This document shows, one piece after another, positions 49,989 to 58,399 of a DNA stretch of 64,000 nt (its first letter is position 1; every line of letters starts with the position of its first letter). The translations under genes were made by a program, and so were the position numbers. The notes under the pieces are model-generated. The model did not search any database. It was not told the origin of the DNA and worked only from the letters and a program-made list of their open reading frames with translations. The DNA comes from Polycyclovorans algicola TG408. Its GTDB lineage: Bacteria; Pseudomonadota; Gammaproteobacteria; Nevskiales; Nevskiaceae. The DNA is taken from positions 2,598,830-2,662,829 of the forward strand of contig NZ_JOMH01000001.1 in assembly GCF_000711245.1 (NCBI RefSeq), in the 5' to 3' direction.

Positions 49989-50957
49989 ATGCACTACAGC
50001 TTCGGCATCCAGTGGCTCAAGGCCTTCCGCAGCAGCCCTGAGGCGATCTGCGAGCTCTACGGACCGGGCGACGGTTTCCTGTTCGAAGATCCAATGCTGG
50101 ACCAGCACCGGGTCACCACCCAGGCGGACCTGCACCGGCTGTTTGGTCCCTATGCCAACAACGACCCGGACAATGGCATCGGCATTCACAACTTCAGGAT
50201 TCGCGCCTACATCGGCGATGCGCGCTGCGGTCTGCTGCGCTGGGAGTGGGCCCCCGAGCACGCCAAAGTGTTTCTGGGATTGGACGTTGCCGGCAAGCCC
50301 TTCACCACACAGGGTCATACCTTTCACATCTATGACGACAAGGGCCTGATTCAGCGGGAATCATCATGGTGGGACGCCGCCGAGGTCCTGCGCGCTGCCG
50401 GTCCGCAACACCCAACCAAGTTGCCCACGGGCGCGCCGCAAACAGACGGGCCTGTGCGCTCGAGAAACGTGGTGCTGAGCGGTGCCAAGGCAGGCACCCT
50501 CGCCTTCGCCGCCGACTGGTGTAATGCCTTGGGCGGCGACGCTGAGGTGCTGAGCCAGCTCTACGCCGATGCGTTTACGTCTGAGTACGCAAAGGTCGAC
50601 GATCACCTGCGCGACACGCTGACCAACCGCGACATGTTGTTGCAGCACTACGGGGGCATGGCCGGCGGGCAGCACGGCCGCTACACCTTCACGCCCACCG
50701 AATACCTGGGTGATGCCCGCTGGGGGCTGATTCTGTGGAACCTGCGCATTGAGGGTGCGAACCATTATCGCGGCATCCCGACCGGCGGCAAGACCGTGGA
50801 GACCATCGGGTCGACCTTTCATGAATACGACGCCGAGGGTCGCATTCGACTGGAATCAACCTTCTTCGAGGACAACCGCGCATTCGTGTCGCTGGGCATT
50901 CCCATCATTCGGCCCCACTACTGGAAGGCCGACTTTGACCCGGCCAGCCTCGGCTGA
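49989..50957 (+). CDS. Tandem NTF2/SnoaL-like domain protein
   Basis: The 322-residue protein consists of two NTF2-like (SnoaL, ketosteroid-isomerase fold) domains, roughly 1-140 and 165-300. Matching landmarks appear in each half: IGDARCGLLRWEW against LGDARWGLILWNL, GHTFHIYDDKGLIQRESSWWD against GSTFHEYDAEGRIRLESTFFED. It is thus an internal duplication. Such folds bind hydrophobic cyclic ligands and include isomerases, dehydratases and cyclases. No signal peptide. GGAGAA precedes ATG 49989. It is divergent from TonB receptor B, so it may handle the imported ligand (inference). Confidence 0.75.
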   Translation: MHYSFGIQWLKAFRSSPEAICELYGPGDGFLFEDPMLDQHRVTTQADLHRLFGPYANNDPDNGIGIHNFRIRAYIGDARCGLLRWEWAPEHAKVFLGLDVAGKPFTTQGHTFHIYDDKGLIQRESSWWDAAEVLRAAGPQHPTKLPTGAPQTDGPVRSRNVVLSGAKAGTLAFAADWCNALGGDAEVLSQLYADAFTSEYAKVDDHLRDTLTNRDMLLQHYGGMAGGQHGRYTFTPTEYLGDARWGLILWNLRIEGANHYRGIPTGGKTVETIGSTFHEYDAEGRIRLESTFFEDNRAFVSLGIPIIRPHYWKADFDPASLG

Positions 50958-51081
50958 ATCCCCGAACGGGGTTTGCCAGGCGTTACCGGCGCGCGCAACA
51001 TGAATTGTGAGATGAGTCCACGCTGAATCCAAGCCCCCGGAATCGGCGTAGCGGTAGACACGCACTAAGAGGAGACACGCC

Positions 51082-51861
51082 ATGAACACCCGTCACACGG
51101 TTCGCGCGCTGATGATCGGCAGTCTGCTTGCACTCCCCGGAACGGCGCTTGCCATGGGCAGCTTGTGCGACATCCAGGATCGGTCCATGCACGGCGCCGC
51201 CATCGGCAGCAGCGCAGCCGGCCCCTCTCGCACCTCATTGCGCGCCGGAGATCGCAAGGCACCGGCCGACTCGAAACTGGCCGCCTACTTCATCGCCGCC
51301 AAGAGCTTCATCGACGAAGGCAAACCCAAGAAGGCGCTGCGCCGCCTGGATCGGGCGGTTGACCTGCGCAGCCTCAAACCCGACGAGGTCTACACCGAGG
51401 CGATGCTCCGCGCACGCGCACTCTCCGAACAGGGCAAGCCGCTGGAAATGGCCAAGGCATACGAGCGGGCCATCAGCACCGGCGAGGCACCCCCGGCTGC
51501 GGTCGAATACCTGCAACAGACACTGGCGGTCACGTACTACCTCGAAGGGGACCTGGTGCGCTCACTCGATTGGGTCGCCCGCTACCGCGCTGACGGCGGC
51601 CAGTCACTGGCGACGCTTGAACTGGCACCCAAGGCGCTGTTTCTGCAGGGCGACTACCCGGCCGCACAACAATCGGCCCGGCAGTTGATCACCGACGTAC
51701 GCAAGTCCGACGGCGTGCCCAGCAAGTCACTGCTGCAAGTGTGGTCTTACGCGCTGGCGCGGACCGGCGACACCCGCGGTTACGAGGTGGCCGTGCGCGC
51801 CTTGACTCATTACTACCCGGAGGCCGAAACGGCCAAGACGCTGGTCACTGCTGCGCGCTGA
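51082..51861 (+). CDS. Secreted helical-repeat (TPR-like) protein, unknown function
   Basis: The 259-residue protein has a signal peptide (GTALA) and then helix pairs typical of TPR-like solenoids: AAYFIAAKSFIDEGKPKKALRRLDRAV, EAMLRARALSEQGKPLEMAKAYERAI and APKALFLQGDYPAAQQSARQLI. Two Cys are near the N-terminus, only one of them mature. AGAGGAG precedes ATG 51082. It probably acts as a periplasmic scaffold. No closer family recognised, and no operon partner is evident. Confidence 0.7.
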   Translation: MNTRHTVRALMIGSLLALPGTALAMGSLCDIQDRSMHGAAIGSSAAGPSRTSLRAGDRKAPADSKLAAYFIAAKSFIDEGKPKKALRRLDRAVDLRSLKPDEVYTEAMLRARALSEQGKPLEMAKAYERAISTGEAPPAAVEYLQQTLAVTYYLEGDLVRSLDWVARYRADGGQSLATLELAPKALFLQGDYPAAQQSARQLITDVRKSDGVPSKSLLQVWSYALARTGDTRGYEVAVRALTHYYPEAETAKTLVTAAR

Positions 51862-51942
51862 CCCTGCAGGTTTGCCCTCACAGCCCGGCGCGACTGATCG
51901 TGCGATAGTTCGCGCCGATTCCTGTTAGAGGTCAGCTCGAAG

Positions 51943-52761
51943 ATGGTTCCGGCATCCAACATTGTCGACCCCGTCATGGGCCCGACGTCGATCAGTCATC
52001 ACTACCAAAACCGCGTCGTCGTTATCTCGGGTGGCTCGTCCGGCATCGGTTTGGGCATCAGCCATCACCTGGCCACGCTGGGTGCGACCGTCGTCATCTT
52101 CGGTCGCTCGCAGGACAAGCTCGACGCCGCCACGGCCGCCATTGCCGGGCAAGGTGGTAACGCGGTCGGGTACTCGGTGGATGTGCGCGACGCCCCCGGC
52201 ATCGTCGAGCGACTGGCCGACGTCGCGCAGCAGCACGGTCCGCTTGACCTGGTGATTGCCGCCGCTGCGGGCAACTTTTTCGCACCCGCCGACAAGCTCA
52301 GCGCCAACGGCTTCAAGACCGTCATCGACATCGACCTGATTGGCACCTTTAATGTCTTCTCGGCTGCCCTGCCGCACACCCGCAAACCCGGCGGTGTGTT
52401 GTTGGCGATCACCGCGCCGCAGGCCCAGCGCGCGATTCCCAATCAGGCGCACGCCTGCGCCGCCAAGGCCGGCATCGACATGCTGGTCAAGTGTCTGGCG
52501 CTGGAATGGGGCGCCAAGGGCGTACGGGTCAACGCCGTGTCGCCCGGCCCCATCGCCGGCACCGAGGGGCTGGCGCGCCTGTCGGCAACGCCCGAGATCG
52601 AGACTGCCGTGCGCAACAACACGGCCCTCAAGGCGTTTGGCGAGGTGTCGGACATTGCCCGCGCCGTGGCGTATCTGGGCAGCCCGGATGCCCGCTACGT
52701 CACCGGCACCATTCTCGACTGCGACGGCGGCATGCGCCTCGGCAATTTTCCGTCCCTGTGA
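51943..52761 (+). CDS. SDR of the 2,4-dienoyl-CoA reductase type
   Basis: The 272-residue protein has GGSSGIG (about 28), AAAGNFFAPADKLSANGFKTVIDIDLIGTFNV (about 105-136), QAHACAAKAGID (about 167) and SPGPIAGTEG. AAGNF and FKTVIDIDLxGTFN are marks of the dienoyl-CoA reductase branch (DECR), which lacks the YxxxK Tyr and keeps the Lys, as here. It probably reduces dienoyl-CoA from unsaturated acids with NADPH. Its stop overlaps a GTG of the enoyl-CoA hydratase frame, so the two form an operon. Confidence 0.82.
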   Translation: MVPASNIVDPVMGPTSISHHYQNRVVVISGGSSGIGLGISHHLATLGATVVIFGRSQDKLDAATAAIAGQGGNAVGYSVDVRDAPGIVERLADVAQQHGPLDLVIAAAAGNFFAPADKLSANGFKTVIDIDLIGTFNVFSAALPHTRKPGGVLLAITAPQAQRAIPNQAHACAAKAGIDMLVKCLALEWGAKGVRVNAVSPGPIAGTEGLARLSATPEIETAVRNNTALKAFGEVSDIARAVAYLGSPDARYVTGTILDCDGGMRLGNFPSL

Positions 52762-52769
52762 ACCTCGCC

Positions 52770-53561
52770 ATGACTGACGCGATCCTCATTGATGAGCGCC
52801 GCGACCAACGGCTGCTGATCGCCACCCTCAACCGTCCCAACGCCACCAACGGCATCGACCGGGCGATGGGTGATGCACTGACGGCCCTGGCCGAGCGCGT
52901 GGAGCAATCGCCGCACATTGACGCGCTGATTCTCACCGGCGCGGGTCGCGCCTTCTGCAGCGGCGGCGACCTGGCGATGTTCAAGGACGCCCTTGCCGAT
53001 GATGAAAGCCCCGAGACGCTGGCGTCGCTGCTGGACGGTTTGGCGACCACCGTCCACAGCGCCTTGCGTCGGTTGACTGAGGCGGGTCCGCTGCTGGTCG
53101 CGGCGGTCAACGGGCCGGCCACCGGCGCCGGGCTCGGTCTGGTCTGCGCCTGTGATGTGGCGTACGCCCGCCCCACCGCGACCCTACGCGCAGGGTTTTC
53201 AAAGCTGGGTTTGTCACCGGACAGCGGCACCACGTACTTCGTGCCGCGACGGATCGGGCTGCGCCAGGCGATCCCATTCATGCTGGGCGGCGACGCGGTC
53301 CGCGCCGAACAGGGGCTGACACTGGGCTTCTTCAATGCGCTGATCGACGGCGACGACGATGTTTTTTTATCCGAGGTCATCACGCGCACCCAGGCACTCA
53401 TTGCCTGTGGCGCCGCCGCCCGCGCCACTCGCGCCTTGCTGCGTGGCAGCGCCGAAGCGTCACTGGCCGATCAGTTGACGCTTGAACAGCGCTCGCTGGT
53501 TGCACTGGCCGGCAACGACGCGGTGCTGACGGGCTTGCGCCGAAAACTCAGCGGCACCTAA
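52770..53561 (+). CDS. Enoyl-CoA hydratase/isomerase family protein
   Basis: This 263-residue crotonase-fold protein has LNRPNATNGID near 20, the oxyanion-hole segments GRAFCSGGDL (about 60) and NGPATGAGLGLVCACD (about 110-125), and GFSKLGLSPDSGTTYFVPRRIG. PDSG in place of the hydratase Glu motif resembles PaaG-type isomerases. ATG 52770 is preferred; a GTG at 52758 overlaps the previous stop. Together with the dienoyl-CoA reductase it fits beta-oxidation of unsaturated acyl-CoAs. Confidence 0.87.
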   Translation: MTDAILIDERRDQRLLIATLNRPNATNGIDRAMGDALTALAERVEQSPHIDALILTGAGRAFCSGGDLAMFKDALADDESPETLASLLDGLATTVHSALRRLTEAGPLLVAAVNGPATGAGLGLVCACDVAYARPTATLRAGFSKLGLSPDSGTTYFVPRRIGLRQAIPFMLGGDAVRAEQGLTLGFFNALIDGDDDVFLSEVITRTQALIACGAAARATRALLRGSAEASLADQLTLEQRSLVALAGNDAVLTGLRRKLSGT

Positions 53562-53595
53562 AAAGCGATTAACAGAACGACGGCATGCGACCTTT

Positions 53596-53619
53596 GTCAA
53601 TGCGCCTGTCAATGCGCCT
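53596..53619. repeat. Tandem 12-base duplication
   Basis: GTCAATGCGCCT occurs twice in direct succession in the 76-base convergent gap between the enoyl-CoA hydratase and the flavoprotein gene. It looks like a simple slippage product. Confidence 0.7.
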
Positions 53620-53637
53620 AAAACGCGGGGGCCGCGC

Positions 53638-54873
53638 TCAGACCGCCAAATCTTTCAGTGAGGCCTCGGGGTCGGCAAGCACCGCAGGGTCAACCACCGC
53701 ACCGGCCGCCACCAGCTTCTTGGCAAACATGAAATCTTTCGGGCGGCTGACAGCGTCGGCGGCGACCAGTTTGCCGCCCTTCAAATAAAAGGCCGCAAAG
53801 CTGCGCTCGGTTTGCGGGTCGCCGCGCAGCACCAATTGTTCGTAGCCGGTGGAGATGCCGACCATCTGCAGCTTCAGGTCAAACTGGTCCGACCAGAACC
53901 ACGGCACGTTCTGGTAGGCCTCGGTGTTGCCCATGAGGTTGCGAGCGACCGCCCGGCCCTGCTCCATGGCGTTCTGCACCGATTCGAGACGCACTCGACG
54001 ACCCAAAAATGCGCTGGGGTGATTGGTGCAATCGCCCGCAGCGTAAATCAGGGGGTCGCTTGTCTGCGCGAACTCGTCAACGACGATGCCGTTGTCAACC
54101 ACCAGCCCGGCTTCTGCGGCCAGCTCGGTGTTGGCGATCAGGCCGATACCGGCAATCACGAAGTCGGCGACGATCTCGCGGCCATCAGCGAGCTTCACCG
54201 CCGTCACCTCCGGCGCCCCCACCAGTTCAGCGACCTGCGCGCCGGTGTGCACGGTGACGCCCGCCTCGCGATGCACCCGCTCAAAGAATGCCGATACCTC
54301 GGGCGCCGTCACCCGCGCCAGTACCCGGTCCAGGCCTTCCAGCACGGTGACGTGCAAGCCCTGTTTGAGCAGCACCGCCGCCACTTCGAGGCCGATGAAC
54401 CCACCGCCGACGATGACCACCCGCTTGCCCTCGGCGCAGCGCGCGCGAATGCGGGTCACGTCATCGATGCTGCGCAGCAGAAAGACATTTGCGGCGTCGG
54501 CACCCGGGATGGGCAGCGGCCGCGCCCGGCCGCCAGTGGCCAGCACCAGTCGGTCGTAGGTGAAGCGCTGACCGTCAGCCAGCACGACGGCCTGCCCCAC
54601 CCGATCAATGCTGGCGACGCGGGCACCGCCCATAAACTCGATGCGATGCTTCTCGAGGATGGACGGCTGCATGACGAACAACTGCGCCTGCTCCACGGCG
54701 CCGGCCAGATACGCCTTTGACAGGGGTGGGCGTTTGTAGGGCGGTTGTGATTCGTCGCTGACAATCACCACCCGACCCTCGAAGCCTTGCTTGCGAAGCT
54801 CTGACGCGGTTTCTCCAGCGGCCTGGCCGCCGCCAACAATGACCACGGTATGACTGGGCTGAAGACTGCTCAT
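53638..54873 (-). CDS. FAD-dependent ferredoxin/rubredoxin reductase family protein
   Basis: The 411-residue protein has two Rossmann motifs, VVIVGGGQAAGETA (10-23, FAD) and VVIVGGGFIGLEVAAVL (about 150, NAD), then YDRLVLATGG and DPLIYAAGDCTNHP. The C-terminal reductase domain begins WFWSDQFDLKLQMVG. This is the putidaredoxin/rubredoxin-reductase group that feeds electrons to P450s, alkane hydroxylases or ring dioxygenases. The start at 54873 places the FAD motif near the N-terminus, as in the family. It is divergent from a winged-helix regulator gene. Confidence 0.92.
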   Translation of the reverse strand: MSSLQPSHTVVIVGGGQAAGETASELRKQGFEGRVVIVSDESQPPYKRPPLSKAYLAGAVEQAQLFVMQPSILEKHRIEFMGGARVASIDRVGQAVVLADGQRFTYDRLVLATGGRARPLPIPGADAANVFLLRSIDDVTRIRARCAEGKRVVIVGGGFIGLEVAAVLLKQGLHVTVLEGLDRVLARVTAPEVSAFFERVHREAGVTVHTGAQVAELVGAPEVTAVKLADGREIVADFVIAGIGLIANTELAAEAGLVVDNGIVVDEFAQTSDPLIYAAGDCTNHPSAFLGRRVRLESVQNAMEQGRAVARNLMGNTEAYQNVPWFWSDQFDLKLQMVGISTGYEQLVLRGDPQTERSFAAFYLKGGKLVAADAVSRPKDFMFAKKLVAAGAVVDPAVLADPEASLKDLAV

Positions 54874-55078
54874 CGGGGCTCTCGTGCAGGTTGTCGTTTT
54901 TGGCCGGGACTGACGCGCCGGCCGGTTTTTCGGGAGACGAAGAGTGCCACACCGAGCCGAGACTGGGGATATCGGCGGCACTGATCGGCGCAACGCCCGT
55001 TGGCCGATTACCACGTCTGACCTTGGCAATTTTTCAGATCGCGCGCGCTTGAGGTGCCGGATTCACACTGTTTCCATA

Positions 55079-55097
55079 ATGTAGTATTCACCTACAT
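55079..55097. promoter_or_regulatory. Inverted repeat upstream of winged-helix regulator
   Basis: ATGTAG-TATTCAC-CTACAT has perfect 6-base arms and lies 47 bases before ATG 55144, in the 270-base divergent gap with the flavoprotein gene. It may be an autoregulatory operator. Confidence 0.4.
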
Positions 55098-55143
55098 ACC
55101 CGATTAGAAATGACCCGCGCGACCCTGCTCGCACCCCATCGCC

Positions 55144-55707
55144 ATGCCCAAAACCCCCACCCCTGCTCGCCCGAAACCCGCCACATCCCGCAGCCGCCGT
55201 TATGGCGAGTTCATGGATTTCTTTTATCAAGTGCACTACCGCTTGGGCATGACGCTGGAAGCGGCCATGTGCGACGGCGTGGTGTCGCGCACCCAGGGTG
55301 CGGTGCTGTGGCTGGTGGCCTCCGAGGTCGGTGCCGACCACGAAATGCTGCGCAAAGACATCGAACGCAGCCTGCGCGAATGGTACGAAACCAGCAATTC
55401 CAACGTGTCGAAAATTTTGCGTGACCTCGCCAGCCCGCCATTGAATTTTCTGAGCCAGCGTGAAAGCCCGCATTCGGGACGCGAGAAAATCGTCACCCTC
55501 ACACCCGCCGGAGCCGCCTTCGTACGCGACATGCGGCAACGGGGGGTCGAGTACTTCAACAACGCGCTCGATCACATGTCGCTGAACGACATGGGCAAGG
55601 GGTCTGACTTTTTCAGCGCCCTGTTCAGCAAGCCCGTGGCGCCGGTTGCCATCGAGGGCAAAAGCGTGCGTCGCGGCGGCGGCGGCTACCGACGCAAGAC
55701 CCGATAA
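55144..55707 (+). CDS. MarR-like winged-helix regulator
   Basis: The 187-residue protein has Arg/Lys-rich ends and a central winged-helix region. Helices around FMDFFYQVHYRLGMTLE, VSRTQGAVLWLVASE and SNVSKILRDLA, and a wing ending GREKIVTLTPAGAAFVRDM, are typical of MarR/PadR-like proteins. It is more divergent than the MarR gene at 14968. Its divergent position suggests control of the flavoprotein gene. The highly basic C-terminus (GGGGYRRKTR) is unusual. Confidence 0.7.
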   Translation: MPKTPTPARPKPATSRSRRYGEFMDFFYQVHYRLGMTLEAAMCDGVVSRTQGAVLWLVASEVGADHEMLRKDIERSLREWYETSNSNVSKILRDLASPPLNFLSQRESPHSGREKIVTLTPAGAAFVRDMRQRGVEYFNNALDHMSLNDMGKGSDFFSALFSKPVAPVAIEGKSVRRGGGGYRRKTR

Positions 55708-55807
55708 GGGTTCGGTCGCGCCCATCCGGCGCGTCCTGATCGTCGCGCGGACCTGCGAGCACCGCCCGGGCGCGCTAGCCTAGCGGTCCCTTCATCAGGA
55801 ACCGCCC

Positions 55808-56665
55808 ATGTCGCTGGATCTGGATACCGGCAAGCTCATCGTCTTTCTCGGCGGCTTCGGCCTGTTTCTGCTGATCGAGACCCTGTTCCCGGCACGTCGC
55901 TCCGGCATGGCCCGCTGGCAGCGACTGGGCTTTCATGCCGGCGTCGCGGCCCTCAACACGGTGATCATTCGGGTCGTAGCCTACGTGCCCTTTCTACTGT
56001 GGCTGGTGCACGTCGAGGAAGAGGGTTGGGGCATCAGCCGCTGGCTGGGACTGGTGGGCTGGACCGAGATCATCGTCTCGATCATCGTCATCGACTTCTT
56101 CGACTACGTCTGGCACCGCGCCAACCACCGGGTGCGGTTTTTGTGGCGCTTTCACAAGGCCCACCACGCCGATACCGAGATGGACATCACCACCGCGCTG
56201 CGCTTCCACCCCGGCGAGTTGCTGATCTCCGCGACCATCAAAACGCTGTGGATCGTCGTCTGGGGACCGACGGTGGTCGCGTGGTTCCTGTTCGAGGCAC
56301 TGGTCAGCCTGTGTGCCCAGTTTCACCACAGCAATATCGATTTTCCCGACCGGGTCGAGCGCTGGCTGTCGAAGCTGGTCGTGACCCCGCGCTTTCACGC
56401 CGCCCATCACGCCGTCGATCAAAATTTTGGCAACCGCAACTTTTCGACCATCTTCAGCGTATGGGACTTTATGTTCAGAACTTATGCACGACCCGCCGAT
56501 GGCGGTGCGACCACCGCCGCACCGGGGAGCCTCGGTTTGCCACACGCCCGACAACTGGCCTTTTCGCCGCTGGCATGGCTTTCTGAACCCTTCAAGGTCC
56601 GCAACCTGGACCTGGGGCAATCGCCCTCGCAGCAGCCTTCACGCCATGAAGGTGTCGGACGGTAA
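55808..56665 (+). CDS. Sterol desaturase / fatty-acid hydroxylase family membrane protein
   Basis: The 285-residue integral membrane protein carries the di-iron His clusters of this superfamily: HRANH (about 102), HKAHH (about 116), QFHHSN (about 177) and HAAHH (about 199). Three or four hydrophobic helices precede the first cluster. Members hydroxylate or desaturate lipid chains, sterols or ether lipids with O2. The substrate is unknown. It stands between the winged-helix regulator and the small repeat protein, all on the plus strand. Confidence 0.9.
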   Translation: MSLDLDTGKLIVFLGGFGLFLLIETLFPARRSGMARWQRLGFHAGVAALNTVIIRVVAYVPFLLWLVHVEEEGWGISRWLGLVGWTEIIVSIIVIDFFDYVWHRANHRVRFLWRFHKAHHADTEMDITTALRFHPGELLISATIKTLWIVVWGPTVVAWFLFEALVSLCAQFHHSNIDFPDRVERWLSKLVVTPRFHAAHHAVDQNFGNRNFSTIFSVWDFMFRTYARPADGGATTAAPGSLGLPHARQLAFSPLAWLSEPFKVRNLDLGQSPSQQPSRHEGVGR

Positions 56666-56712
56666 CGTTTTACCCGCGTTGTTTGATTCACTCACGTACT
56701 GGAGTTATGTCC

Positions 56713-56949
56713 ATGAAAAAGCTGATCGCAACACTGATGTTCGCCCTGCCCTTCGCCGCGTTTGCAGCGGACCACGGGGGCAAGCCCGCCGACGAGCACG
56801 GCGGCAAGGCCGCTGAAACCAAGGAGCACGCGGGCGAAGCCGCAGAGTCCAAGGAACACGGCGGCGAAGCAGCCGAATCCAAGGAGCATGCGGGCGAGCC
56901 TGCTGCCGCCAAGGAACACGCGGGCGAACCCGCCGAAGCCAAGGAATAG
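56713..56949 (+). CDS. Small secreted protein of 10-residue KEHAGE repeats
   Basis: The 78-residue product has a signal peptide (MKKLIATLMFALPFAAFA). The mature part is almost entirely a 10-residue repeat: DEHGGKAAET, KEHAGEAAES, KEHGGEAAES, KEHAGEPAAA, KEHAGEPAEA, then KE. The mature chain is rich in Glu, Lys, His, Gly and Ala, with no hydrophobic core, so it is probably disordered or a charged helix. The evenly spaced His residues could bind metal. GGAG lies 8 bases before ATG 56713. It is 40 bases ahead of the next secreted protein. Confidence 0.75.
   Translation: MKKLIATLMFALPFAAFAADHGGKPADEHGGKAAETKEHAGEAAESKEHGGEAAESKEHAGEPAAAKEHAGEPAEAKE
56791..56940 (+). repeat. Five 30-base tandem repeats
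   Basis: Five in-frame 30-base units encode the KEHAGE decapeptides. Synonymous changes between units (GAGCAC, GAACAC, GAGCAT) show that the array is not of very recent origin. Confidence 0.9.
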
Positions 56950-56989
56950 GCCCCGCCTGACGGACCCGGCCCACACCATGAGGATTGTC

Positions 56990-57466
56990 ATGAACCATTG
57001 GATCGCTTTATTGCTCAGCGCACCCCTCATGGTGCTGGCCGGTGAAGAACCCGCTGCCGCCGCCGCACCGGAAACGGCTGCGGCGGAGGCGGCGGTACCT
57101 GAGAAGTACTACGTTGAAGACATCAAGGCAGCGATGATGGCCTTCATCGCCGAACGCGCCGACGAGAACGGCGTGTTCCGCATTCACGACAGCAAGACCG
57201 ATGAAACGCTGGAACTGAAGTTCGTCGAGATTCACGACCCGGTTCGGCGGATCGGCAGCAACACCTATTTCGCGTGCACCGATTTTCACGTGGTCGGCGA
57301 CGAGAAGAAGCTCTACGACCTCGATTTCTGGATGGACCCGCAGAACGGCGTGCTCGAGATCTACGACGAGAAGATTCACAAGGAACCGCGCCGCTCGCTG
57401 CTCTACGGCTGGTACAAGCAGCCGCGCTACACCTTCGTCAATGATCGCGTGGTATCCCTTTACTGA
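56990..57466 (+). CDS. Secreted protein of unknown function ahead of the ABC importer
   Basis: The 158-residue product has a signal peptide (PLMVLAG), an Ala/Glu/Pro-rich linker (about 20-35), and a compact domain with YYVEDIKAAMMAFI, FRIHDSKTDETLELKFVEIHDPVRRIG, DFHVVGDEKKLYDLDFWMD and a basic aromatic end. AGGA lies 5 bases before ATG 56990; an ATG at 56978 is also possible. I recognise no named family. Its position 24 bases ahead of a PhnD-type binding protein gene suggests one operon. Confidence 0.7.
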   Translation: MNHWIALLLSAPLMVLAGEEPAAAAAPETAAAEAAVPEKYYVEDIKAAMMAFIAERADENGVFRIHDSKTDETLELKFVEIHDPVRRIGSNTYFACTDFHVVGDEKKLYDLDFWMDPQNGVLEIYDEKIHKEPRRSLLYGWYKQPRYTFVNDRVVSLY

Positions 57467-57490
57467 GACGGCGGTACCCGGACCGATCCC

Positions 57491-58399
57491 ATGACCCGAT
57501 TTTCCTGCTGGATTCTGGCCCTGGGCCTAGTCGCTTGTACGCCGTCGGCCGACACCGTTGATGCCGTCAGCCCGGCTGCCGAGACCGACGATGTCTTTGT
57601 CTACACCGCCATTCCGGATCGCGATGCGCGGCAGCTCGAAGCGCGCTTTTCGGCGGTCACCGCCGAACTCGAAGCAGCACTCGGCGTGCCGGTGCGCTAT
57701 GTCCCGGTCACCTCGTACGCGGCGGCGGTCACGGCATTTCTCAATGACGAGGTCCAGTTGGCATGGTTCGGCGGCTTGTCCGGCGTCCAGGCGCGGCTCC
57801 GCCAGGATGGTGCGCGGGCCATCGCCCAGGGCACCGAAGACCCCGAATACCACAGCCTGATCATTGCCCACCACAGCACCGGTTTGCCGCCCGGCGAAAC
57901 GCTCACCGACGCCCTGCGCGGGCGCACCTTTACCTTTGGCGACAAGGGATCGACCTCGGGACGCCTGATGCCGGAATACTTCCTGCGCGAGCACTTTGGC
58001 GAGGCGCCGGGGCAGATTTTCAGCCGGGTCGGCTACTCGGGCGATCACACCCGCACCCTGCAACTGGTGCAGTCCGGCGCCTATGAGCTGGGCGTGCTCG
58101 GCTACACCACCTGGGACAGCGAAGTTGCCCGCGGCACCGTGGACGCCGACAAGGTCAGCGTGATCTGGCGCTCGCCCGGATACCCCGACTATCAATGGAC
58201 CATCCGCGGCGATGCCGACGCCCGCTACGGCGACGGCTTCACCGCGCGGGTTCAGCAGGCGCTGCTGAACATGACCGATCCCGACCTGCTGGCACGGTTT
58301 CCACGCAGCGGCTTCATCCCCGCCCGCAACGAAGACTATGCCCCGATCGAGGCCACCGCCCGCGCCGTTGGCATCATTGAAGACGGCGCCCCGCGCTGA
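57491..58399 (+). CDS. PhnD-type substrate-binding lipoprotein of an ABC importer
   Basis: The 302-residue protein has a lipobox (GLVACTP, Cys16) and the PhnD/PtxB fold: YTAIPDRDARQLEARF, VPVTSYAAAVTAFLNDEVQLAWFGGLSGVQAR, FTFGDKGSTSGRLMPEYFL, IWRSPGYPDYQWTIR. The AWFGGLSGVQAR and SSTSGRLMP segments match the group annotated as putative selenate (or phosphonate/phosphite-like) binding proteins. The ligand is therefore an oxyanion of uncertain kind. It overlaps the ATPase gene by one base. Confidence 0.85.
   Translation: MTRFSCWILALGLVACTPSADTVDAVSPAAETDDVFVYTAIPDRDARQLEARFSAVTAELEAALGVPVRYVPVTSYAAAVTAFLNDEVQLAWFGGLSGVQARLRQDGARAIAQGTEDPEYHSLIIAHHSTGLPPGETLTDALRGRTFTFGDKGSTSGRLMPEYFLREHFGEAPGQIFSRVGYSGDHTRTLQLVQSGAYELGVLGYTTWDSEVARGTVDADKVSVIWRSPGYPDYQWTIRGDADARYGDGFTARVQQALLNMTDPDLLARFPRSGFIPARNEDYAPIEATARAVGIIEDGAPR

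Noticed and set aside
53596-53619. Tandem 12-base repeat considered as start of a CRISPR or iteron array
   Set aside because: Only two copies with no spacer; simple duplication is enough.
56791-56940. Thirty-base repeats considered as CRISPR
   Set aside because: The units are contiguous, in frame and encode a signal-peptide-bearing protein; there are no spacers.
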